Shown here: positions 1 through 10,500 of the stretch, in pieces
How positions within the stretch are numbered: position 1 is the first letter of the stretch
How the letters are laid out: every line of letters begins with the position of its first letter
NCBI GenBank assembly: GCA_023374025.1
Contig: SIJG01000017.1
Location: 821,671-885,670 of the forward strand
Source: Heterodera schachtii
Taxonomy: Eukaryota > Nematoda > Chromadorea > Rhabditida > Heteroderidae
DNA: 64,000 bases
Direction of reading: 5' to 3'
The notes under the pieces: generated by a model
Databases searched by the model: none
What the model was told of the DNA's origin: nothing
Seen by the model: the letters and a program-made list of their open reading frames with translations, nothing else
Position numbers and translations under genes: made by a program

Positions 1-511
1 AGGAGACGTGAATAAAGTTTTGCCAACACTGAGACCAAACGCGGGTGGCCATAGCCACGAGTGTACTGAAAAAGGCGAAACGTAAAGCCAAGTTTGGGAA
101 CATATAATACATTAATTGATGGGTGGATTTACCTGGTGGAAATCGGTCCTTTCGGGGCTTTTTCCGATATCGGCCAAATGTCGCGCGAGAAAATCTGGCA
201 TTGGAGAATCAGTAAAACCCTGAAATGAAAACAATAAAAGAAAATATGAAAAGTACGACCTGTCCCAGATTAACCGCATTGCATTCGACAGCCAAAGCAG
301 TAAATTCAACCCTTTGAGCAAAATTACATTGGTTAAATGGGAAAACAAATCAAAAAACAAACCAAATGCTTTTTCCCGCTCCATGGACGATTTTTGATGG
401 CGAATGTCTGCTGGGTTTAGTTGGCATTGCCGAAGTTGACAGAAAACGACGTAAAAAATGAAAGGAAATGAGTCGGGATTTTCTTTCCACAAAATAAGCT
501 GAATGACGCAT
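1..511 (-). CDS. Kynurenine-oxoglutarate transaminase, 5' part
   Basis: N-terminal part of a fold-type I, PLP-dependent aminotransferase of the kynurenine aminotransferase / cysteine-S-conjugate beta-lyase family, which converts kynurenine to kynurenic acid. Four exons join in phase: 511-363, 311-260, 219-133 and 65-1; the gene runs off the left edge. Spliced in order they give SIWVEFTAL, NAVNLGQGF, MPDFLARHL and YTRGYGHPRLV, which align with vertebrate KYAT3 (V/IWIEFTKLA, VVNLGQGFPD, LNQYTRGFGHPSLVK). The PLP lysine lies outside the window. The first ATG (511) begins an Arg- and Ser-rich leader (RRFLSTSA) that looks like a mitochondrial presequence; the ATG at 427 would give a cytosolic form. 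The introns are only about 40-67 bases. Divergent from the grl gene to the right. Family assignment is firm; orthology to one KYAT paralogue is not. Confidence 0.85.
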
Positions 512-1136
512 TCCACGTAATTGAGATGGGAGAATGTGAAGAAATGAACTGATAAGCAGAAAAACAGCCACAGGTGAGAAGCTGATAAGAGTTTTTGTTT
601 AATTTGAGCGTTTTGCCAAATTTTGCGATTTTTTACTTTTCAAATGATTGACTGTTGTTTTGGGGACGGGGGGGGGGACGTGAAGGGGCTCTAATAAAAG
701 TTGCTCGGAAATATCTCGGGATAAAGTTCTTGAAGCTCCTGTCCCAGTCTCATTTAGTTCTCGGGCCCATTAGTGCTAATTGTAAGACGCTGTAGTGGAA
801 AGGGAGGCCAAAGTTGACCCCATCCCCCCCCCCCCCGCCCCTCTGTCAGTTCATGCTTTGGTGTGTGTGGCAATGTCGCGACTCGTTCGAATCCATTCCA
901 TGTGGGTTCTCACATTTCACGCAACTTCTCCTCCCTCCCTCCCCTCCCCCCGCCACTGCACCAAACCAGTCCAAATGCTCTCTTCTCTTCTCGTCCTTCC
1001 CTCCTAAGTCCCTCCGATCTCTCGTGGCATTCCTTCCGCGTCCATCGGCTTTTTCTTTTCTTCTTGCATCACCAATTGCGCTTCTTCTCTCTGCTGATTG
1101 TTATTCATTTTTGCTTATCCCATAATCCCTCCGCCG

Positions 1137-2017
1137 ATGCTTTGCATTTTCCACCAACACTTTCCGTCTTTGCTTTTTTGTCCCATTGAATTGGTGGTCC
1201 TCCTTCTCCTCTCATCGCTTTTCCCTCGCGTCCATGGGCAACAAAATGGTCAAAATGGCTAATTGTCAAATTGTTGCCATTTTAAACATTGGTTCAGCTT
1301 ATTCTGTCGGGGGGTCGGCTCCCTCTCCCCAATCGGCGCCTCTTTACGGTCCGCCGGCGAGGACACCCGCGTTGCCTGCCTATCCGCCACCGGCGGTGGT
1401 CCAAGTCGGGCCACAATATCCTCCACCCCAACCTCCGCTCAGAGAGACGAGTTACGGAGGATGTGCTGCTGGGGAATGCGCAGCGGTGGAAAATGGTGGG
1501 CAATTAGCAAACATTCTTTAGCATTTCGTTCTTTTGTGGTTATTAGCACAATAATCGCCAAAAGTTATATTGTAACAGCTTTTCCGGTGCCGACCTGCTA
1601 CCTGAACAAGGACGGGTTCATGTGTTGTAACAAGGAATTGGAAAATTTAATGGTAAATTAAGCTCGAGAATTACCATAAAAAAGATCGAGTCGAGACTCT
1701 CGATTAATTAAACGGATTAAGGACAACACTTACCGTAACATCAGCAGGTCGAGGGGAGGGAAATGGAAGCGGTGCAACATCCATCAAGTGAAACCAATTG
1801 AAATAAGGGCAAACTGTTCTTTTTCTTCACAGGTAGCGGTGTCAACTCAACGAAATGCAGAGAAACATTTTGGCGTGGATTTTGAGACCGTTGTTGGGGC
1901 CGGAGACTTTGCAGCAAAAAATTACTTCAACCAAGACTTAGTGGGGGAGGGGGGGGGAAGAAGAAAAGGCTAAGCAAAAGCATTTAGATTTGCAAAATAA
2001 AGCGAGAAAATTCGTGA
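1137..2017 (+). CDS. Ground-like (grl) secreted protein
   Basis: Complete ground-like family protein, a nematode-specific hedgehog-related family. Six exons, 1137-1248, 1298-1495, 1579-1652, 1722-1787, 1833-1940 and 1988-2017, close in phase to 195 residues. The N-terminus has a hydrophobic signal segment (VVLLLLSSLF), followed by a Pro/Tyr-rich linker (residues ~40-85) with repeated PPP. The C-terminal domain carries the family hallmarks: CYLNKDGFMCCNKELENLM, then KWKRCNIHQ, then NAEKHFGVDFE, then VGAGDFAAKNYF, ending in ICKIKRENS and a stop. The CC pair and the late C of ICK are the conserved cysteines. Ground-like proteins are secreted and usually expressed in cuticle-forming or gland cells; the role here is unknown. 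Start chosen at the ATG that yields the signal peptide. It sits on short introns of 46-83 bases. Confidence 0.87.
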
Positions 2018-2677
2018 GTTCTTGAAAATTTGGTAATTAACACTAATTGAATGTAAAGAATCATTTTGGCATTTGCGTCGCCTGCTTAGCCAACGGCGGA
2101 CGAAGAAAAAGAAAACAAAAGTGGGCACAGAATAAAAGGACGAGTGATGGAACAGCAAATAAATATACAGTAAACGGATTAAGTTATTCCCATCTCTGAG
2201 TCTACTGTAATGGTGTACTCTTCTGTAAATGCTGTTTATTGGCTTAAAATGCCATTTTGGCAAACATTTTTTGTGCTGTTTTTTTGCTAGCATAGATTGT
2301 ATCCATCGACATTTCCATCGATTTTTCTCTGATTTTTTATGTATTGGCATTTTTCTCTGCTTTTCCAATTGATTAATTTCACAATTCATTGCCATTTCGT
2401 ATTTTAATAAAAATTTTTTTTTGCCTTTTAGAGACATTCATTCAATCAAGTCAGTTTCAAAGTGATCAGAGTCAAACCGTCTTTTGATTTTCAACTTTTT
2501 TCTGCGAAATGACCGCCCTTTCTCCGGTGGTAATTCGCCTTTCGTCGTCCCCATTATGAAAAGCTTTTCCCCCTCTTCTCGACCCCTCCCCCTTCACATT
2601 GGTCTCGTCATTGTCGTCACTTTCAACTCCATTTTCTTAATTTTCCTCTTTTTTGGTATTTTTGTTTTTCGTATAAA
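2018..2677. other. Intergenic stretch, no supported gene
   Basis: Between the grl stop and the first ATG of the charged protein. AT-rich at first, then pyrimidine-rich. An open frame over 2484-2699 has a hydrophobic run but no domain, no good splice context and no homologue that I recognise. Likely the grl 3' region plus the promoter of the next gene. Confidence 0.4.
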
Positions 2678-5600
2678 ATGCCTTTGTCTCCCTTTTTAGT
2701 GCCTTTTGTCTCTTCCAAATTGAGCTCCTTTCCCCCGCCGCCAATGGCCGTGGCATCACTTAAGAAAGTGCACTTGAAAAAATTAGTGTCCCATTCGCAT
2801 GCGATGCCGACGAAATCGGCACATTTTGGCACCAAAACTAATCGGCCAATTCGGGCACGGAAAATGCGACTTCGGCGCATTAGCGTTAACACATTAAAGG
2901 GAATTAAGGGCAAAAGACTGAGACGAGTGCGATTGGTACCAATGCCAATGATTCCAATTTACCATCCGCCGCCGCCGGTGATAATCAGAAGAATTAGGAG
3001 GATACAAATTCAAAAAAGGCACAGAAAACGGGGGACAAAAGGGATAAAAGGCAGAAAAAGGCGAACGGAGAAGGAAAGGCACAGCAAAAAGAAGAAGCCA
3101 AACAACGGAAGGAAAATGAAGAAGAGGGAAAAGAAGAAGAAGCTGATGAAGCCGTACAAACCGAGAGGAATGACAAAGAGGAAAAAGGAGGAGAGAAAGA
3201 AAGAGCCGACAAAGAGAAAAGAGAAGAAGAGACACCCCGGGGGGAAGAGGAAGGAAAAAGAGAGGGAAGTAAGGGACACCGAACCGGAAGTGAGTGGGGA
3301 AGAGACGCCAAAGAAGCAGACAGAGAGAGGGGGGAAAGGAGTAGGAAGAAACAGAGAAAGGAGACCAATGATAGTACAACATAAAAAGGAGGAGGAAGAG
3401 AGAGAGGAGGAAGAGGAAGGGGAGGGGTATCAACCGTTGAAGCATGGCGGAGACAAAGAACTGCTGGGAATGTCGCCGAAGAGCATTCTGAAGGGACCGA
3501 AGCGGAAGAAGGGAGTGGAAGAAGCAGCGGATCAGAAACCGCAGCAGTGGAGGCGGAGGGACAAATGGAAGAAGCCGACGGAGGAACACGGAGGAGGGCA
3601 CTCCCGAGGAAACAATGGGACGGGAAGGGACGGAGGAGGGCACTCCCGAGGAGGAGGAAGGACGAACAGTAGGGACGAGAGACAGAGACAACAGAGGAGG
3701 GAGAGGGAACAGCAGCCGGAAACGTACAACCAAGGTGAGCCAATTTAACGAGAAAAGTTAATGGGAAGAAAACAAATTCAGAAATATCACTCGAATCGGA
3801 TGATGGGGAGGAAGACGAAGAGAGTGGAGAAATAGGAGCCAATTCGGAGAGACAACCGACAAACAGAGACATTGAGAGAGAAGAGGAAGAAGCGGTCAAC
3901 AGAGAAAGAGAGGAAAAGGAGGGAGAAGACGAGCCAAATCAAAACAGTGAGGAGAACAATGAAGCAGAAGAGGGACATGGAAAGTCAAGTCAGCACAGTG
4001 GGGAGGACAGAGAAATGGAAGAAGCCGTCAGAGACGAAGAGGAAAATGACGGAGAAGAAAGAGAACAAGCGAACAGAACGGAGAAAAACGAAGAAGCACC
4101 GGCGAAACGGAACAGCAGCAGAGGACAAAAATGGGAAAGAGAGCCGAGCCAAATTTAAACTGATCAAATTGAATCAGACGAAATGCCAATTGACGAACAA
4201 AATGGAAAAGCGAAAAAGCAAAATGTAAAATGGAAAATAAGACCCCAAAAAGAAAATAATTCGAAGGAACAGAATGAAAGTGCAGAAGAAGAGAGAAGAG
4301 AGACGGAAAATCCGACAAATGAATACCAAAGCAGAATTGGCACAGCAAAAATGCCAAAATGGCACGAAAATGGAAGTGAAATGTCGGAGGAAGAAACACC
4401 CCAAAAAAGAACATTAGGAGGAGGGAAATGGAAGAAGCAAAAAGAAAATATGCAATCAAAAGTACCACCGAAAGAGAGAAAAGTGACGTTTAGAGAACAA
4501 AGTGAGACGCCGATCAGAAGAAGAGATGGGACCAGCAGAAGCAAAGAAATAGAAAATAGAGACAGAGAAGGAACCGGAAGAGGAAGAAGTGGGACAGCGA
4601 TCAGAAGCAGTGAGGGAAGAGAAGAGACACAGAGAGAACCTACTAGGAGGAGAAATAGTACACTGATCAGAAGCAGTGAGGGAATAGAAGACACACACAG
4701 AGAACCCACTAGAAGAAGAAATAGTTCACTGATCAGAAGCAGTGAAGGAATAGAAGAGACACAGACAGAGCCGAGGAGAAATAATTCATTGATCAGAAGC
4801 AGTGAAGGGGCAGATGAGACGCACAGAGAATCTACTAGGAGGAGGAATAGCACAAGAAAAGAGACACAAAGAAAGCCGAGGAGAAATAGTGCATGGATCA
4901 GAAGCAGTGAAGGAAGAGAAGAGACACAGAGAGAACCTACTAGGAGGAGAAATAGTACACTGATCAGAAGCAGTGAGGGAATAGAAGACACACACAGAGA
5001 ACCCACTAAAAGAAGAAATAGTTCACTGATCAGAAGCAGTGAAGGAGCAGAAGAGACGCACAAAGAACCCACTAGGAGGAGAAATAGCACAAGAGAAGAG
5101 ACACAAAGAGTGCCCATTAGAAGGAGAAATAGTACACGGGTCAGAAGCAGTGAAGAAAGGGAAAAGATAGACACAGAACTGAGAAAAAGAACAAATGGAA
5201 TATTGCACAGCAGAAGCAATGAAATGAGAGATAAGGCAAAGGGAGGAGAGAAAACTGATGCGGACGACGAAAGACGGAAGAACAAAAGACAAAATGATTT
5301 GGAAAATGACAATGCCAAAGAGTCAGAAAATGAATATGGAGAGAAGGATGAAGGATATGAGTCTGACGAAGAAGATGATTCAGAGGAAGAGGAGTCAGAA
5401 GAAGAGGGGGAAGATTCAGGGGATGATGAGTCATCGGAAGGGGAATCGGGCACCTGGGAGATGGAAACGGACTCATCAATGCCATTTAGCTCGGAAAGGT
5501 CCTCTTCTGTTCTTTCTGTTCACGGGCTCCATCATTCTGATCAAGAAGATCTTTCAAAATCAGTTTCTGTTGAATTACGGCACCACAGAGAACGAAATCG

Positions 5601-7043
5601 CAGTGATTCATCAGCAGAAAAGGAGGCAAAAGCAACAGAAATACCAAGTCAAAATGAGCACGGGGAAAGCAGCCAAAGGCGGCATTTCGCTTCAAAAGAA
5701 GGGAAGGAAGAGGAAGAAGAGAAAACAGAGAAGGAAGAGGGAGAGGACGAGGAGGAAAGAGAGCAAGAGGAAGAAAAACACAGAGGAATGGAAGAGAAAG
5801 ATGAGAAAGAGGAGGAAAAAGAGAGGGTGGTAATGGAAGAGGGAGAGGAAGAGGAGGAAAAAGACAAGGGAATGGAAGAGAAAGAGGAGGAAAAAGACAA
5901 GGGAATGAAAGAGAAAGAGGAAGAGGAGGAAAAAGACAAGGGAATGGAAGAGAAAGAGGAAGAGGAGGAAAGCGATAGGGAAAGAATGACACGGCTCAAA
6001 AAGAGGAAAAGCCGAAAACGGCCAATTCATTTGCATCGCCATGTTCACGTTTGGGGGAGAAACAGTGACCACACACGGACGAGAAACAACAGAAATAATA
6101 ACAGACACAGATTTGGAAGCAGCGCATCGGCACCAAAACGTTCAAATTCGGCACATTTTCCTCCCCTTTCAACGCCGTTCAAACGAACGCTTTCTTTCGC
6201 CGATTCGTCGAGGGAAGAAGCCCAGAAGAAGGGTTATTCACCTCAACCATTCTCAGACCATCCCTGGGGTTCTGCCAATCACTCGTCGGCTTCTGATCAC
6301 TTTTATTCGCCTCATGATCAGTCGCCCCCAATCTCTGCTGCCGAGCGATCATTGTCCATCGATGGACATAAATATTCGGACAATTGGGATCATTTTGATA
6401 AAAGAAAAGAGCACACAAAGAAAGGTGGGACTTTATTATCACAAAAATATTTTTTTTTAATTAAGCGCCTCGTCATAAAACCAACAAAATGACAAAGTCA
6501 AATCAATCACAAAAGCAAAACGAAGAGACTGAAGAAAGAAGAGAGAGAGCGAAAACGATAGAGAAAAAGGAGAGACAAACGAAATGGAAGAGACAGAAAG
6601 AACACGAGACGGAAAGAAATCCGGAAAAGGGACAAGGCAGAGAGCGGAGAAGGCCAATGAGAGCGAGGGAAAGGCCAAACAGAGCCATGACAAAGTGGGA
6701 AAAGCAGAAAAAGGAAGGGAAAGAGGAAAAGCAAAGGGAGGAGCAGGAGGAAAAGCGGATTTGGGAGACGGAGGAAGAGACACAAGCAGACGAAGAAGAG
6801 GAGGAGAAGAGAGAAGAAAAGGAAGAGACAGTGGAAGAGAGACACAAAACGGACAGAGATTGGCAAACACTGATCAGCAGAAGAACGGACAAAAGTGATC
6901 AGAGCGAAGAAAGTGGGGGAGAAGCATGCAAAACAGACGGAGAGAGAAGAGAAAATGAGACGATCAGAAATGGAAGTTATACACAAAGAAATGAGGACGG
7001 AGAAATTGGGCGATGGTCGAACGAGGACAATCACTTTGTATAA
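2678..7043 (+). CDS. Arg/Glu/Ser-rich low-complexity protein with RRRNS repeats
   Basis: Not a family I recognise. Three long exons close in phase: 2678-3734, 3782-6424 and 6466-7043 (about 1,420 codons). The donor at 3734 (CAAG/gtgagc) and the acceptors at 3781 and 6465 are good. The N-terminal ~100 residues are basic with a Pro-rich patch. The middle is extremely rich in E, K and R; residues coded at 4591-5165 form tandem units containing RRRNS and IRSSEG; 5300-5450 is an acidic Glu/Ser tract; 5700-5980 is Glu-rich (EEKDKGMEEKE units); then a Ser/His/Pro-rich part and a final charged coiled-coil-like exon. One in-frame TAA (4156-4158) interrupts exon 2. The coding strand is almost pure purine, so frames stay open by composition: in 2990-3730 other frames read equally well as Glu-rich protein, and the exact frame there is uncertain. 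Possibly a nuclear RS/RE-type scaffold. Confidence 0.5.
4591..5165 (+). repeat. In-frame tandem repeat, about 22 codons, RRRNS unit
   Basis: About eight to ten degenerate units inside the charged protein. Each reads roughly RRRNSTLIRSSEG followed by xETHREPT. Two larger blocks (about 4605-4745 and 4908-5045) are nearly identical over about 140 bases, so the array also grew by higher-order duplication. The RRxNS core fits a basophilic (PKA/AKT-like) kinase site. Each unit contains the DNA hexamer TGATCA or a close variant. Confidence 0.8.
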
Positions 7044-7557
7044 ATTACTGTATAGTCAATCTGTATTACTGTAAATTTGTAGATAGAAGAGAAAAATGAT
7101 TTGTGCTAAATCGCATTTAGTTAAATGGAGCAAAGGGTCAATTAGTGAGTCAATGACTCATTAAATTAGTTTTTACAAAATAAAACAGCTTAGGCCTGGC
7201 CTGAGCCATTGTACAAGCTGCCTTTTGTACGAGTTGTCATGACACCCAATTAGTTTGTCGTAAAAGAGAAGCAACGCAATTAAACATTAGAGAACTCTTT
7301 TTTTTAATTGTCGATTTCCGTTGCTAGGAAATACATACGGTAGTCGAGTGGCATTATTCCCTTGAATCATTCCAACATTTTAAGAATGAAATACACCCAT
7401 TTTAGGACCAACAAATCATTACAATAAAAAGAATTGAAAGAATGAAAAAATTAGAAAAATGAAGAAAAAAGATCTAAAATGTTTGTTTATTGTGCTTCGC
7501 TTTCAAAGAACTCCGACGGATGTCCTTGCCTTGCGATTTGTCCGTTGCTCATTTCTG
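7044..7557. other. Convergent 3' spacer
   Basis: Lies between the stop codons of the charged protein (plus) and of the ABC transporter (minus). AT-rich. At 7204-7250 it holds a short segment (core CTTTTGTACGAGTTGTCAT) related to the termini of the inverted-repeat element at 33055-33213. Otherwise nothing recognisable. Confidence 0.5.
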
Positions 7558-10500
7558 TCATAAAATTGATTGTGAAATTATTCTTGAAAAAGGCATTTGC
7601 CAACCGATGATCCAATCAAATTCCGCCAGTCCGCTCGTCCGATGCAAAATGGCCAACACCGTACAGCCCATCCTCGCGATTAATTGACTGTAATAAAACA
7701 ACCATTATTAATTCTCCGATCACTTGTTTCTTTTGTCCACCTGATCAGCTTGTGATTGTTCTCGTCCATGTGCGCGGTGGCCTCGTCGATGAGAATAATT
7801 CGCGGGTTGGACAAAGCCAACCGAAGCAGCGAAATCAGTTGCCTCTCCCCAAAGGACAAATTCCGTCCCCCTTCGGTGATTTCGGCGCTCAGACCACCAA
7901 AATGGTCCAACCATTGGCCAAGTCCGATGGACGAAATGCAATTGAGCAGCGATTGGTCGTCGACGGAGGGCGACGAATCATTGGCCAAGCGAAGGCAAAG
8001 GTTGTCCCGAAGAGTGCCCGAGAAGAGGAACGGATGCTGGGAGCAGAAGCCGAACTGAGCAGCAGCAAAAGGGACTTAATGAGTTGCCCAAAACACCGAC
8101 CAATGACCGCGCCGAGTCCAACCCGACACTGTCCAAGTCGATCACTTCGTCAACAAAAATCTTCCCATTTTCAAGTGGCACTGCTCTGAGAAGGGCCTTT
8201 AAGGGATAATAATTAAGAGTCATTAGGAAAGAAAAAAGAAAAGTCGCCTGAAGAATGGTGCTTTTGCCTAAAGTGGTAATTGATGGCATTCGACGAGGAC
8301 GGTCTGACAGTAACCGACCTGACCCGGTCCGCCCGATTATCGCCACCCTTCGGCCGGCATCGACGTGAAAAGAGACGTCACGAATTGCCAGAGGCAAATC
8401 GGAAGCGTAGCGAAGAGAAACGCCGACAAAGCGAATTTGGCCGGTGATTTGTCGATTCTATGGGAAGAAAGAAGGGAACATTGTGTGGGATTAATGGTTT
8501 GGAGATAAAAAGGGATATTGAAGAGGATGCTCTATCCAAATCCGAAAGTGATGCTTTACCAAAATGTGTCCGATTGGCTGTCCTTCGGCCTTTTTCTCGT
8601 CAATTTCTTCCGGAACATTTGCCAAATAATCGCAAATTCGCTCCACAGAAACCAATTCTGAATTAAGAGCCAAGAAATGGCAATTAATGCGCTTCAACAG
8701 TTGTAATTACAATTCCCACCTTTTTCCGTTTCAACAAAAGTGTTTAAAGCGCCGTTGAAAAGGGCGGTAAATGAAAGAGCGTAAGTAATGGAAAGGCCAA
8801 TTAAGCCTTAATGAGTTTGGAGTGGGAAAAGAGCGACCAATTGGACCCACCGGGGTCAGCCAAGTGGAAGAAGTGAACATCGAAAACACTGGCGAAAGTG
8901 ACCACAGAGACAATTGCGACGCCGAGCATTTGGGTGCGAACAGCCAACCATTGGTAACAAGCTAATTGAGAGAAGAGAGCACGGACATTGCCCTCCAAAC
9001 GGTGGCACATCAGCGAGGAGAATCTGCCGAATGGACAAACCAATTAACTAATGACAATGGACGGAAAGGATTGAATTGATCATGCCGGTGAGTGATTCGG
9101 AAGGCGCGGATGGACACGAGGCCGGACACAGTCTCGGCCAAATGACTGTACAAGGGCGACAGACTAAGGGCTGCGATACGACGCTAAGTAAATAAAATGA
9201 GAATGTGCTACGATCTCGACCTTTCCCCCCCCCCCCCTCCCATCCCCCGTTTTGACTCCCTTTGCACACAAATGGAGTACGGTACGTACCAATTCGACCG
9301 TAGTCCTCCGATAGTATCGCTAAACAGAACAAATGGGAATGATTGGATGGAAGGGAATGTGCCTGGAGGAAGAAATAAGCGACGGTCAGAAGCAGCACAA
9401 AGGGACTGAGCAGCGGAAGAGCGACGACAGTGACCAAAAGGGAGGAGACGAGGGGGAAGAGGGAGGCGAGCAGAATGTTCAGTTGGAAGGGTAACGCATC
9501 GTCAACACGGTTCACGTCGGTGGACAGTCGAAAAAAGGACAAAAATGACTGACTGATTGGGAAGCGAAATGCCGAAAACGCACCGATTGGTCACACGGCC
9601 ACAGGGCGTCCGGTCCCACCAAGTCAGCGTGGCCTGTGGGGGGGGGTGTTTTGATAGGGACAACTAATTAGTCAATTAAATACATTAAGTATTCGGTGGA
9701 GAATTCGTTCGTGCATTCGCTTAGCTGCCAAAATGCAACCGAAGGCATACAAAAAGGCCCTGATCAGAGTGCAAATGGTGTTCAGAGCAGCGATTCCAAT
9801 GTAAACGAAGAGATAAAAATTGGTTTCCTCCTGCTGAGCATTCGTTGATGGGACCATTTTTTGAATGGGACGCGAGAAAAGAGGAAAACTAAAAGGGAAG
9901 GAAATGATTTAGATCATCAAGCGAAGGAAAAAGCGATCGGAGAGCACCTCCAATCAGCCGCGGGGAAAGTGAACTCGGACCCATTGGGCAGCGGTGAAAC
10001 GGCGGAAGCCCAACGGCTAAGCCAAATGTCGGAACCAATTTTGGACATTTGCATTGCTAGGGGGCGGGGAAAGGGTCAAAAATGTAAAATTAGACATTGG
10101 AAAACGAACCGAAAAGGGACAGAATAATAAACACACTCAGTGCCACCCCAATGGAACGCACGTAACTGACGTAAACTCGGATTTTGACCGCACCGACCTG
10201 AAAAATGGCACAATTTAGGACAATACGAATCGGATGGATTTAATGCGACCCCAATTAAAAAAGACCATTCTTCTTCGACAAAAAAGCCCCGAATTTCAAA
10301 ATAATACAACCAATTGCGCAATTTAGATGGATTGGTTCACCTCCTTTTCCTCCTCCGTTTCCTCCACCCCCACAAATTCCGTCGCGTCCATTGGCGCCGC
10401 ATTCTCTTCCTCATCCCTTTTGCCAATTACATTCAGAGTTCCCCCATCAGCAGATTGTGCATCGGCAGAAGATGCGGTCAACACCTCATCAGGGCTTCCT

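Noticed and set aside
3010..6999. Long Ser/Phe/Leu-rich open frames on the minus strand
   Set aside because: They are antisense to a purine-only coding strand; a pyrimidine strand cannot easily form stop codons, so length is not evidence.
8300..8360. Apparent insertion inside the NBD2 Walker A of ABCC10
   Set aside because: It is a 53-base intron; splicing restores GRTGSGKST.
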